Assembly (NCBI GenBank): GCA_947846985.1
Contig: CANTUZ010000006.1
Location: forward strand, 46,572,207 to 46,636,206
From: Fratercula arctica
Lineage: Eukaryota > Chordata > Aves > Charadriiformes > Alcidae
Direction: 5' to 3'
DNA length: 64,000 bases
Shown piece after piece: positions 44,345 to 56,369 of this stretch. Position numbers and translations under genes: made by a program. Positions within the stretch are counted from its first letter, which is position 1. Each line of letters begins with the position of its first letter. Under the pieces are notes generated by a model. That model saw only the letters and a program-made list of their open reading frames with translations, was not told where the DNA came from and made no database searches.

Positions 44345-46920
44345 GAACGGAGGTTAAGTCCTAACCTTGAAAGATTTAGCAGCCATTGAAACACTGCCTT
44401 TGGGCACTTATTGGCCTGTATTTATCAAAAAACTTTTCAATTCAATGAGGGGAGGGAGAAAACACAAAACTTGTCACATTCATCAAGTGAAGCCACTGGA
44501 AAGACATCTACAGAAGAACACCCAAAAAGCATAATCTTTCAGAAGAGCTGATAGAAATGGTAATTGGATGGGATGAAGAATAATACTTCTAAAGCAGGGG
44601 TATAGAGAATATAGCTAAAAAAATCAAGGTCAGGAGAAGAGAATGTATCCTTTTCAACTTAATAAAACTTACATTTGCCTTTTGTATTGCAAAAAATATT
44701 CCAGGTACCATCTCTAATTTATTTCTGCACAAACACTTCTGCGTGAAAACAGGATTACAGACAAACTGGAAGCATGTTTTCTTTTAGCATACGTGCAGCA
44801 AACATAAAAGCATTGTTAGCAGACACAATCAGGGAGAAAAAAAAAAAAAAAACACACAACCAACAGAAAACAAACTCCAGAACTTCCCTATTTTTTAGAA
44901 TTGTGGCTCAGCCTTCAGAAACACAGAGAGCATCTTTAAAAAAAGCATCTCCCTAAGGCACTCGAAAGCTACCTTCTATGATTGGCAAAGAGCACTGACA
45001 TTGTCTCCCAAACAGGGAACAGAAATGATGAATCATAAAAACTTGATTGCACTTCTTCCTGCCTCCTTACTAACAAGCTAATCAGAGAGCACGAAGCGAG
45101 TGTCATGTGTAAACGGATGAGTTGTATGGGGATGCTATATTGTCCCATTTTTATCTTGCACAAACACCTCTGGCTTGAACTTTGAAGGCTTTTGGCACAT
45201 TACTCAGGTTTTGTATCAGGGGTCCTATCCAGCTGGTGAAGAAGGGGAAATACTGAAGTGCTGTGTCCCTCTGCTCGCCGGAGCTGCACGGATGCAGGTG
45301 TCTCCTTACTGACGAAGACATCAGCTAAGGGGAAAAAAATCTGCAAAAGGTCAGTATCTGCAGACACGAAGCCTCCAGCCAGCTCCCTAAACAGTTAACA
45401 GAAACAGCACCTACTACCAAAACATCCCCATAAATAACTCCGGTAATGAAAGTCGAGATGAAAGCATTTGTTAATTTTCCATAGTCCAGGGAATTTGGCT
45501 ATCAATGCCTATTAATCCAGGAAATACAGCATTATATTTGTCAAGAGCTTCTCAGGAGGTAGGGCTGGAGGAATAACCTATGATTTGTGCTGACAACATT
45601 TTCTTCACCAGACCAGGTACCGTATTTTAGGGTTACGGTGCATTTAGGGAGAGCACTGACTAATCTGCTCAGGGTACTATTGCTCGCCAGTGAGGCTTTC
45701 CCTCTCTGAGGTACCTGAAAAACAGCCTTTGCCAACCAGAAGTGTAGGTCATCCCCATCTAAAAACCACCGGCTGCAACACATGGCAGGGATACGTCAGT
45801 GAAGACGCACGGACATGATGAAAACTGCAACAAAGGACAAAAATACATAGCAGCAGCCCAAAAACCTGTAATTCAGGGTGAAATGTACCATCTGTTCTTC
45901 AACACCTTGACATCAAGAAAGCAGTTACAGGGATGCCCTGGTGTGCCTCGGCATTTGCGGACATATGGTATGTTTTACCATTAACTGCAAATTTCCTTAC
46001 TTTTATTGTTTTCTGTCATAAGCATAATGTTTTCTTTAATGCGAATTTGTTGCATGAACGTATTTATTATACATTTCATGTTTTTCCCAGCTGCTCCTCA
46101 CTTCTCCTTGGCTTTCTTGGTCTCCACACTGGCCCAAGCCGTGCCACGGCAGGACCCATCCTGGGGACACCGATTGCCCTGTGGGACCTCGGGCATCCGT
46201 TTCGGCATTAAAAATGCTGCATCCCATGACAGGGATCTGCACTCCAGGCTTTGCGTTTTCCTCCGTGTTGCTCAAAAACCCCTTTAAATCACCATCAAAC
46301 AGGTGCCTCATTTCTCCTCCTCTACACTCCTCCTTAGCACGTGGACCTGCCAAGCGTCCCCAAGCTGAGCACCACCCTGCAGATGACCAATCTCCTCAGG
46401 TACTTTCTTAAGCATTTTATTTTCTGTCTTTGCCTCCTGTATCCACCATGCTGGGTCTCCTCCCTTGTCCCACCATCATAACCCCAAGAAGAAAATCAGC
46501 AGCTCAAGGGACAAGTCAGATATACTCCTGGGTAACTCGGTCTCACTAATTCCTACATGGTCACAGCAGCTGAAATAAACCCACATCCACCTCAGTGTCT
46601 CGGAAAGACCCAAGGAAGGACTTTTCAGGACATGGCCCATAACTACGGAGGTACAAACTGGATGGTCACAGTCCACGAGGTGATGGTGAGACTGGAACAG
46701 TCACGCTATCGGTGGTGAAAGAAAGAGGTATTTACAAGATCAGTGCTTTTAGGTAAAAGCTGACTGACAACGTCTAGAAAATTGAATATGTTAGCCATAA
46801 AAAGAATACCTAACCTCTTATACCCACAACAGGAACAAAAATATTCAGTAAAGTTCCTGTATCACCTGCAATTATTCGGAGGCAGCTCTTACACCCCATC
46901 TACACAATCCTCAGAGCTGC
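44345..46920. other. Noncoding DNA
   Basis: An A-run at about 44839-44852. Overlapping frames on both strands at 45933-46411, up to 105 codons, have no domain. Nothing else recognised. Confidence 0.55.
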
Positions 46921-46924
46921 CCTT

Positions 46925-46984
46925 TGATATCAGTGTAAGTTTTGACCAAGCAGAAGTTGAGTAAACAACTCGGGATTTGGCCCT
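46925..46984. mobile_element. End fragment of amniote palindromic element
   Basis: 'ATATCAGTGTAAGTTTTGAC' and 'GAGTAAACAACTCGGGATTTGG' match, in order, the remembered half element 'TTCAATGGGAGTTTTGCCTGAGTAAGGACTGCAGGATTTGGCCC'. Only one half is recognisable and it is well eroded. Confidence 0.5.
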
Positions 46985-47131
46985 CTGATATTTAGCAACC
47001 AGTCTTAATTTCGAGGACACACTTCCCAAAACACATTAAAAGTATAAGTTAAGTCTTAAGTCTTCACTGCAGCAGGCTCCAGGAAAGCAAAGTAAACAGG
47101 TCATTATTTGTGGCGACAGTGGCGTGTGTGA

Positions 47132-47169
<38 letters not shown>
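47132..47169. repeat. T11-A27 self-complementary tract
   Basis: Eleven T directly followed by 27 A; the junction can form a hairpin. It separates a transposon scrap from the candidate element downstream. Confidence 0.95.
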
Positions 47170-47171
<2 letters not shown>

Positions 47172-47184
47172 CTGGTTTGTGGGA

Positions 47185-47560
47185 AATCACTGAATTAATC
47201 GCTACCCCGCATAAAAGGGGTATATTCTACAATGATTTCAGCACGCTTCTATGAATTTATTTATCCGCCTGATGCCACCTGTTTCCCTGCCGGTTCCTCC
47301 AGCCACATACCGAGGCATCACTGGGGGGGGCAAACCGGGAAAATTCCTGGGGACCATCTGCTTATTCATAACCCCTAAACCCATATTTCCATCTCGGCAT
47401 CATATCCGCACCTTATCGCGGGGCATTGTGCGCTAACGACCATTATTTAATTAACAGATGAAGAAGCCCTGAAAGCCGCGCCGGCAGATTTTGAACTTGA
47501 TCTTCTCTCATTTGCTGTCATGCAAGACCAGATAAATGACAAGTATTTCGAGAGTCTGCA
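47185..47560. promoter_or_regulatory. Candidate enhancer with retained CpGs
   Basis: Unlike its neighbours this AT-moderate block keeps scattered CpGs (GCATCATATCCGCACC, TTATCGCGGGGC, GCGCTAACGACC, GCCGCGCCGGC). It has CATTGT at 47424-47429 and a perfect TTAATTAA at 47447-47454. Scattered rather than clustered CpG retention suggests constraint or lack of methylation. A 56-codon frame without ATG (47451-47618) follows an AG that could be an acceptor, but there is no good pyrimidine tract and no protein recognised. Confidence 0.4.
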
Positions 47561-47564
47561 AAGG

Positions 47565-48320
47565 CCCTTTAGAACAGCTGCACAGGCTTCACCCCTTCTT
47601 TGCAGCAGGTTTCTCACTTAAGAAAAAAACACGCTTCATTACATCGCCTCTTACTTGAGCTGCAAGGGTCTATTCAAGGAAGATAAGCCTCTTAGAAATG
47701 AAGTAGCGTTGAATTTAGGTTTTGAGTGACAGGAGGAAGGTTTATCCATTCAGCAGACAATACTGCTTTCTCTGCATTAATCTAGGAGGCGGACAATGAT
47801 CTGTTTTTTAGGCAGCATCTCATCTCTTTTCCCACAGCAGAAGGTGATTAGAGTTCGGAAGCAGGGACTGTGAAAGAAAGGCGAGCGCTATCTCCCCAGC
47901 CCTCCTGTTTCCTGAGCAGGCAGGAGGGAAGTTCTCGGCCAAGTGCATCAATCACGGGGCTGGCGCTCAGGATGTGCCGCTTGGTCGGGGGCTGACGGGG
48001 GACTGGCAGGTGAGGGCACGGGCACCCCAGCAAGCCCCGGCCCCGTTATCTCCACAGATAAACACACAGGCTCAGCTTAGGGAGCTTCATAACCCCACGT
48101 CCTGCATTCGGGACAGGGGGAATAACTCCCAAGTATGAGCCCAGGGTAGGGAATAGGTGTCAGAAAACACTTTTCGTTAAGTGGGTCTGGCCAAGGGATT
48201 GCTTATCAGCAACGAGCATTGGCATTTCTCAAGCTCACCCCTCCCAGGAGCACTCTGTGCTCGCCGGCAGCTCCATCCAGACGATCCCCCACCACTCACA
48301 AAGAGGGCCGCGCTGGTCCT
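47565..48320. other. Noncoding DNA
   Basis: Ordinary mixed-composition DNA, GC-rich around 47900-48060. No gene or element recognised. Confidence 0.55.
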
Positions 48321-48324
48321 GCTT

Positions 48325-48400
48325 TGCAGGGAGGGGAACCAAGTAACTGAGAAGCAGATTTGCCTGAGATCACAGCAGCAGAATGACTGAACCTGGAAAT
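48325..48400 (-). mobile_element. MIR SINE relic
   Basis: The plus strand reads 'GAGGGGAACCAAGTAACTGA', 'TTGCCTGAGATCACAGCAGC' and 'GAATGACTGAACCTGG'. This is the reverse complement of MIR (GGGGA...AAGTGACTTGCCCAAGGTCACACAGC...GAGCC.GG). Diverged but ordered. Confidence 0.6.
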
Positions 48401-48404
48401 TTTG

Positions 48405-49770
48405 TCTCTCCCCTTCCTCCCCAGGACCTCCCGGCAGATTACACACAACCAAAGGAGCCAGGAGCTGGCTCAAGGAGCCCGCTCACCCCGTGCCCACTCC
48501 CGTAATGATGCTCAAACACAGCTACAACTTTTTTGTGTCTCCCATCGTCTCCGTTGTCCATGTTCAAGGAGCAACCTGCGATTTCAGCCAGCTTTCCAGC
48601 GGGAGAAGGGAGCTACCAGGAGCCACGCGAGAGCGGCACAGCCACAACCTGCTCAGCAGCGCTGGCATTTCTCTCTGCTTTTCCGAGATCTGTGCCCCCA
48701 GCTGTCACGCTGGAGGGGTTTTAAGCACTTCAGCTTTTCAAGCACGCATGCATAGGCATGAACAGGCAAGGTAGTGAGAGAGGCAAATATACTGAAGTGT
48801 AAATAAATACGCGGCACAAATGCCATAGTTTGTGCTGATATTCAGGACGAGACATCAAGCTTTCCAAGCAGAATTATTAAACTATCCATGCACGCATCTT
48901 CCCACATGCAAAATAACCTGCAACTTCAACAAATTTCTTTAGGTAATCACTATAGCACCTAAATCTTCACAAATTAATGTTGCAAATACTGACTAACCCA
49001 TAGAAATTGGGTTTCTTGTCCCCAGTTGACGGGGAACCTGGCAGAGGTTATGCTCAAGGCTGTCACAACCCACCAGGGAACATTAGGACCGAAAAAGCCA
49101 AGACGAAGGCACATTGGACCCCCCATCCCTGTCTGCCCGGGGACCTGCTTGGAGCACAGTGAGCAAACCCAAGTCTACATGAGCCGGACAGTTAAAAAAA
49201 ATGGGAAAAAAAACCCCAACCTTCCTAAAAGTATCCCTGCCATTTTATGTAACGGCCCGTGGATGCTACTTTTAAATAAGTAAATCCTCTGCAAATCAAG
49301 CAACATTTTCTATACTGGGAGGACTTTGTTGCGTCCCAGAGCAAAGCAGCTAAAGGGAATCCTTTTTCATTTCCAGGATGCTCTGAATAACTTTTAAGGG
49401 GCAACACAGCAACCCTCGCTCCTGTTAGCAACAGCCCCGCCGATCGAAATGCAGCGTGTTGCAGAAACACGGCAAACCTTCCACAAATAAGGAGCGTATT
49501 GACACATTTTCTCTTCGCCCCTTTGTGCTAAGCCTGTGTAACTGCGCTTCGGTGAATGGCTTTTTTGTTATTCTTATCTCCGCGCCTCAAAATTCCTCAA
49601 AACACATCTGTCACGGCACAGCTTGAGAGCCAGCCCCGAACAACTCCGGTGTCACAGCTCTCCTATCTCCTCTCCAACCTCCCAGGTGGGAAGAAGTTTG
49701 CACAGACATTTCTTTTGCTCATCGGAGCATGGCTGGCGTGCCGAGTCAGCACCGCGCAGACACACGTCCT
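48405..49770. other. Noncoding DNA
   Basis: Contains overlapping frames at 48402-48774 of up to 117 codons without domains. No element recognised. Confidence 0.55.
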
Positions 49771-49834
49771 CCCCCCCCTTTTTTTTTTTTATTTTTTCTT
49801 CTTTTCCCTCTTTTTTTATTTTTTTTTTTTTTTT
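49771..49834. repeat. C-run and T-rich tract
   Basis: Eight C then T-rich sequence with a few A and C. Phe-rich frames through it are artefacts. Confidence 0.95.
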
Positions 49835-49837
49835 AAG

Positions 49838-50520
49838 GGACTTAATTGCTTCATTTCAGATGTTATGTTTAACCTCAGGAAATGGTACTATAGACATGGC
49901 AAACAACTTTCTGGTTGTTTCCAATCAGTACCATATTATAAAGTACAGCCAGTTAAGAATCCTATTCATTTTCTTGCCCTGTCATCTTGATCTTATTTGA
50001 ATGTCTGGGGAGCAGGAGGTGCTCGCTCGGCCCCGCATTTCAGAAGTGGGGGCAGGAGCGTCTGTGCAATGTGTTAGAGACACTGAAAGTTTTCATTTTG
50101 ACTCCTTAATGAGAGCGACCTTTGCCACGGGCTGATGAGTTCCATACCTGTCCTGGTGTGTTTTCTGAAAACATTTGACACTGCTCGCAGGTTTGACGGG
50201 GATATGACTAATGAAGTCTTGGTATAAAAATAATGGGCTGCAATTGCAAGTCATTTGTGTGAAACCAAACTCCTTAAAAACTTGTCTCTGCTCACTTTCT
50301 GTTTTCTAAATGAGTCAATAATATGAATCAGATGGCTTGAAGGAATAGACCCCCAAATATTTCCTCTCTCCCTTCTATAAATTAGCTGCCATTTTGTGCA
50401 ATTTTTGTTGCCTCCAGGCACGGTTTAAATTGGACTGTAGTTACTAAATTGCTGGAGCTATTGCAAAATGTGTAGGCTAATACATAATACCTTGTTTTTG
50501 TTAAATGTATAGTAACAGCT
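49838..50520. promoter_or_regulatory. Candidate enhancer block
   Basis: Nearly 700 bases without low-complexity tracts. TTAATTG lies at about 49842 and a perfect 10-bp palindrome TGCAATTGCA (C/EBP- or homeodomain-like) at 50239-50248. Further ATTTGTGTG, AATGAGTCA (AP-1/Maf-like, about 50309) and TAATAC cores follow. It may be two elements, 49838-50000 and 50190-50520, separated by GC-rich DNA. Confidence 0.38.
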
Positions 50521-50661
50521 CTTCTTGTGAGGTCAAGAGGCCCAGGCTGCTACTACTTAGAATGCATAACAATTTTATGTAAAGTAATGGGGAGGCAGGC
50601 AGGAACGTGTGTTTCTGCTGCAACTTTTAAATAATCAAAAAAAATTATGTATTGTTTTCAC

Positions 50662-50699
50662 CTTTTCTTTTCTTTTTTTTCTTTTTTTTTTTTTTTTTT
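50662..50699. repeat. T-rich tract
   Basis: About 18 T at its longest, with C interruptions. Confidence 0.95.
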
Positions 50700-51397
50700 A
50701 TCTGCTACAAGGGCAGAGGGATGCCTGTTGCACTGCTGTGCCTTGCCTTCAGTCCCTGCTGTGGCACTTGCCCATGGGCCAGGGGAATGCAGCATCAGGA
50801 CTCTCCCAGCCACGTTAAAGAAGGCCATTTCAGAGACACATCACCAGCGCTCCTCCTCCACTACGAAAGTTTAAATTCTCTTTTTAATTGAATAGGGATA
50901 TCACTAATTTAACCACCTGGACAGTCAGCTTAGAATATGTAAGATGCCACAGTATCACCAACAACAAAAATATCCTGGAAACTCATGAACTGAACGATAT
51001 TCACAGCACCACTGGATGCACCACTGACTCTTCCAATTTGAACATCACTACTGACAGTTTGTGTTTTTCTTTAAGCCTCAGCTCTTGGAGTCACGTGAAT
51101 ATATGAGGACTTTAACTCTCTATTAGAAGCAGCAGCTTACAACATGAGAGAATGCCTGAAACTCTCACCCAAGCTACCTTAGGAACTCAAAATCTTGAAG
51201 AAAAACAAAAAGAAACCCATGTGCTTTAGCTTACATACTTCTGAGGCACCTGATTCATGATTTTTGATTGCCAGGAATTTGAAAACCTGTTACAATGGCT
51301 ATGAAAACTTCTGTCATAAACTATTCTGACTGCTTTTAATCCAGCCTGACCACTGTTTGATGACAACAGGTCCATACAGGTCCTAACTTTCCCTAAC

Positions 51398-51412
51398 ATA
51401 TATATATATATT
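51398..51412. repeat. (TA)n microsatellite
   Basis: Seven TA units. Confidence 0.9.
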
Positions 51413-52026
51413 CCGGCATAAATTATTTTAAATACCCCTCCTCCAGAAAAAAAACGACCTTCTGCTGGATACAAAAAAAAGGAAAATAAATACATGATGG
51501 AGGTGTACTCATGCATTTTAGTGTGCTAGTGGAAAAAGGTTTATATTGTATGGTTTTAGAGCCCACGTGGACTAGAAGGGGCCACCACCGGGAGTGTTGT
51601 TTGATGTTGAAACACACAATCAAGTTATTCTATATAAGATACTATTTTAGACACATTTGGATAGGCAATTGGAAGGCAAAGGTCAACATTTTTCCTTGAG
51701 TTCAGGCATACATATATATACCACACAAGTACAAACACACATTGTGCTCATGTACGTGCGCATATACGTGCATGAGTGCTATGAACGTGTGGAAGAAATA
51801 ATCTGCACAGGTTACAGACATTTCCCATTACAACCTGTGAGTGTTCTCATTATACCAAAGCTCATTTGCCCTCAAAACGTGCTAAGTTAGGCACACGCGT
51901 AAACTTTTGCAGGACTAGGGCTTGCGTACACACTCGACCTTACGCTCCAGGTTTGGACATGCTGTTCTTCAGCCCTAGAACAAACGCAAAGCTTCGTACA
52001 ACTAAATATAGCCAGTATACAAGAGA

Positions 52027-52049
52027 TTTTGTTTTGTTTTGTTTTGTTT
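52027..52049. repeat. (TTTTG)n microsatellite
   Basis: Four TTTTG units and a partial fifth. Confidence 0.95.
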
Positions 52050-52089
52050 AGCAGCTCCCCTGTGACCCAACAGAAGTTACGAAACCAAA

Positions 52090-52310
52090 TGAATGTAATA
52101 GAGCGTTCATTCCCTGCTTATTGATGTTGCCTCGCCCTTGGGCATATTTGCAAAATTTCTTCCTACATAATAAAAAATGGCATGTCACTTGATGTGGCCA
52201 GCGGGACCGTGGACCGGCACTAGTCAAACACAGAGGCTATTTGCTGTTAAATGCCTGCTGCTCCTTCAGGACAAAGACATTCCTGGACTCAGATAAAGGT
52301 AATATTCTTC
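52090..52310. promoter_or_regulatory. Possible cis-regulatory element
   Basis: Complex block with TTATTGATG (CUX/ONECUT-like, about 52119), an octamer-like ATTTGCAAAAT (about 52145-52155) and a CpG-retaining stretch GCGGGACCGTGGACCGGC. No repeats. Confidence 0.3.
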
Positions 52311-52314
52311 TACT

Positions 52315-55300
52315 CTAAATCTCAGCGAGGATGGTACAAGAGTTTGTTGATGGTGTTGCCCAGAGATAGGACAGTCTCTTTGTGGAAAGTTTGCTCACAA
52401 CACAAACACCCTCTGTGAGGTGGACTCACAGCCGCCCTTGGAAGACATGCACATCCCATTTCATCATCTTTTTTGCTGCATAAACAAACACATCTACCGT
52501 CACTGACATTTCCTTGCCTCCAAAGCCCAGTGGCTGCCATCGGAGGGACACACAAGAAATCCTCCCACATGCTGCTCAGCAGCAATAGCAAGAGACCAGA
52601 AGCTCCAGAGCCCACTCTTTGCTGTTTTCATTCAAGGATTCTCTAATAAAACCCCATTTGCCAGACTGAGTTGCTTCGCTCCTGCCCTCCCTCATCCTGC
52701 ATGGATGCAGTCCATCCCTGGAACAAGAGGACTCCAACACGCAAGTGCTCCAGGACCTCACGTCTCCTCCCAGGCAGCACCCACCTCATCTCCAGGTAGG
52801 AAGGGGACCTGATAGACGGCGAGTGTTCCTCCAGGTGCCAGCATCACACAAAATGAACGATAACCACAAATTCTGGCATTCAGATCTCTACAGCTGCCAG
52901 ATTCTGTGGCCAGAAAGCATCTTGCCTAGCTTTGGGGAAGTCGCTTCTTTGCAAGTTGTCATCCAGCCTCTTGCTACAGTCCACGGAGGAAGACACGTCG
53001 AAGACCTCACCCCAGATCGATGGGCTCATTATGCTCTTCTCACTGTCACCCACTGAAGGGGCTTTGACTGCCACATCGAGCCAGATACCAAACCCTCAGG
53101 CAGCTTGAGCCAGCCAAGATGAATCTCACCCTGTGTGGCAACCTACAGGGAAGTTCTCTCGTCCTTGTCTACTTCAAAACTTCCCATATTTTCCTTTAAA
53201 GTACATGGTATCAGCTATGGCAGAGAGAGGGTCCTTGGCCAAATTGTCCCGTTCACTGTGGGATTTTCTGCTCTCTGAACTCCATCTTTATTTTTGCTGG
53301 CTCAGGCTCTCTTATAGGTAACTCTGCACATATTTTCGCGCTCCCTGTGAACCACAGTGCACATTGTAGCTAAACCTAATTTGCAGTTTGGGTACCAACG
53401 GGTAATTAGACATCCACTCCTTCCAACATTTGTGCCAGCAGTTTAAAGCGGGTACAGAATTACTAGGTTAAAATTGCACCTTACACCAGCTCTGAAAAGG
53501 CTGGTCCTGGGACCTTGGACATTACATAAATATATGCAGAGCCAGGAAGAAAATGGTGCAAGCCAGCCAGGATTCTTTTCAATATATGTCCTTAATTCAA
53601 GGGGCCCATTATATATAGTGCTCAGGAGGGGAAAAGGAAGACTTGTACCCACTTGGGGGGGCGGGTTATGGTTTAGCCACCAACTTTCCTTTTTGCTCAC
53701 ACAAGGGCTAATTCATAGGTTAAGTGGAGGATTATAGATGATAGAAATGCAGCAGCCCTTTTCCTTTCCTCCCCATGCTTTTCATGTAAAGAAGGCTTCT
53801 CTCACCCCTTCTGCAAAAGTGTCGACACATTTCCATAGCTCTGTGAGAGGACCTGCCATTTCTGTCACTCTCCTACCCCTTGTCCCTTTGTCCCCACAGC
53901 ATCGTATTTCAGCCTGGAGAAGAATAATTCACGGCTTCAGAAGATAAGACCAGATTTCCTAGGAAATACTTCTGTAAGAAAAGCCTGGACTGTAACCATG
54001 CCCGGGATAACGTGAGCCCAGTCCTCTTTTTCACTGATTTGTGAGAGTTTTGCCACCAACTTTAAAAGAAGCAAAATCAGCCCTTTGCAAGATGTCTCTT
54101 TCAAAGCAGCATCTCCCTCAGCACGACGGCACCTGCAAAGTCACCAGGCACCTTTGAGCGCGTTTTGTCAGTGGGAACAAGATGACAGTGTGGAAATTCA
54201 AGCACTGGCCCAATACCAGCCTTGCCTCCCGGTACCCAGCCGTACTGCCCCATCAGGATAACTGTTGGGTCTTTGCCTGGCAAAACTGTAATTAAATACC
54301 AAGTAAATGCTTAGAGAAACGTAACAATTTGTTACAAATTAAGGGCTGCAAAGACTCACGCTGAAAAAAAAATTTGTGCATGAACAGGCAGCCCCGTTGG
54401 GCTGCTCAGGACCCAAAGTTACCAACCGGAACAAAACTGCAACCATGGATTTGCTTAAAAGAAACCTTGTGGGTTTTTGTCACTCTGAAAACAGCGAAAG
54501 CTCCAGGCAGATCCCTTACGCGTTTGTACATACATTGCATCTCGGGAACGACATATACGTGCTGCAGATTGCTGCATTTTTCATAATAAGCAATTGTATG
54601 TTGTTGAGCACAACAGTAAATAAAGCTCTGATACAAAACTCACGTAACTTTTTTGCTGGCATGAAAATTAAGTCTTCCCCTAGCCTTCCAGTAACTTAAA
54701 CATTTTCCTTTGATAGTTTCCCTTTTGTTTCTTTCAATTTTGTTTGTTTTAAAGAAATACTTGGAATTTTAGCACAGGATCTGCGAGTCGCCTTTTTTTC
54801 CTCAACTCCTCCCTGTTAAAACCTTGACTCCTTTTTAAGTGCACAACAGAGACATTTGCTGGGTTCCCAGAGGGAAAGAGGAAACAGAGAAAAAAGTGAA
54901 TTTGAAAAATGTATTTTTTTTGTGGGGGATAAACGCACATTCCACACTTGTTCTGGGTAAGACAGATGGGAATCCTACATAAAAGAAGCTCTTTGGGTTT
55001 TGAAGAGTGAAGTGGGGAATCAAAAAATGTCCTTTCATAAGAAAAAAAAAAAAATTAGGATCATCTATACATGTTTTTTCATGTATTTTCTACGGAAACA
55101 TGGCCAGAGCTCACAGTTTCCACCTTAGGTACATTTTCCCTAGTTAATTAAACCCTCTTTCCCCACATGACAAATGGGCCCTTCTCAGGAAAGGGCACGA
55201 TTGCAGGAGCGGGTGAAGTCAAAGAGGGCATTCTTAGTGATTAGACATGAAATACGGACTTTGAAAACATAGAGATTGTGAATGTAAAGAGGGAATAACT

Positions 55301-55945
55301 TACTGCATCCTCAGGGTAAAGATAATTTATGCATCCTTTGCTTAAGTGAGTTTTCTCTATCTGTTTATTTTGGGTTTAAAAAGTCTATTTATCTGGTTGG
55401 GCGTACTTTTAAAAATGTACTTCCCACGGCCTTCCTCTTCTGTATAGCGCTCACATGTTTCCCAAGCCAAATTCATTAGAAATATTGCCTCGATGATATG
55501 TGAGCTTTCAAACGTAGCATGCTTGCGGAGAAAGCACGGGCACCCATGGGCTGAGTCTGGGGCCGGTGTCTCTTACTGACCCCAAAAGTACCATTGCAAA
55601 CTGCCAACGTGCAGGATACAAAAATCATGAATTGTGAGAGGGGGGACCTAAAAATCATGAGATATTTTATATTTAATGAGTTACTGAGCTTGGTGCTCCA
55701 GGCCATGTTTTCAAGCACTCTTTTTCCACAAGCGGTCCCTGAAATTCACCGTATTTTTAATTTAAATTGGGGCTGTCCCAGTTGCTTTCCCTATAAACGT
55801 TTGGGCAGGGAGGTGTCACCAGCCGAAGTTCGCAGCCTACAGGAAAATTTGGGAGGTTTCTTCCTTTCATCAGAGAGGGACATGGAGCATCAGGGAAATA
55901 AGAAGAATTGAGCTGAGGAACTGGGGCAAAACACAGGGCACAGAT
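52315..55945. other. Noncoding DNA
   Basis: Mixed composition; no gene, RNA or confident mobile element. G-run near 53656, A-rich runs near 55042-55053. The part 54560-54700 is complex and might hold a weak element. Frames are at most 107 codons and unrecognised. Confidence 0.55.
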
Positions 55946-55950
55946 ACAGA

Positions 55951-55990
55951 CAGAGGTACTGAATATATTCCAGAGGTACCAAATATATTC
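55951..55990. repeat. 20-bp tandem duplication
   Basis: CAGAGGTACTGAATATATTC is followed directly by CAGAGGTACCAAATATATTC, three differences in 20 bases. A small, fairly recent duplication. Confidence 0.9.
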
Positions 55991-56111
55991 AATTCCTCCC
56001 ACATCCTAGAGCTCAAGAACCACTTATTTCCTTAGCAGTGCTGTTTCTCCTCGGTTCAGATAGAGAAAGTTCCTCTAGCTTAAATGAGGAACTAGTATGA
56101 GCACAAGGGGG

Positions 56112-56160
56112 AAAAAAAAAAACCAAACCAAATAAAAAAAAAAAAAAAACAAAAAAAAAC
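56112..56160. repeat. A-rich simple repeat
   Basis: A-runs broken by CC and C. Confidence 0.95.
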
Positions 56161-56284
56161 CCACCAGGAGACAAACCTGTTCTTGCTGTAGTCCAAGCAA
56201 CTGCCAAATAACTTGGCTTGCACATGGTTCAGAGGGCACTTGCATCAGAAAAAAACAAAAATCCCAGCAGAAACAGCAACTGAC

Positions 56285-56368
56285 CCACAGTCTTAGTGAA
56301 GTTCCCCTATCTCAGTTTCCCCATTTTGCAAAATAAGGCCATTATAAAGTCTTCTAAAGCACAGTGGA
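56285..56368 (+). mobile_element. MIR SINE relic, 3' half
   Basis: 'CCTATCTCAGTTTCCCCATT' followed by 'TTGCAAAATAAGGCCATTAT' is a close match to the MIR 3' core (CCTCAGTTTCCTCATCTGTAAAATGGGGATAAT). This is the best preserved MIR segment in the window. Confidence 0.75.
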
Positions 56369-56369
56369 A

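Larger units (their letters stand above)
50521..52085. other. Noncoding DNA with simple repeats
   Basis: T-run at 50662-50699, TA microsatellite at 51398-51412 and a mixed CATA/TACG purine-pyrimidine stretch near 51708-51778. No gene supported. Confidence 0.6.
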
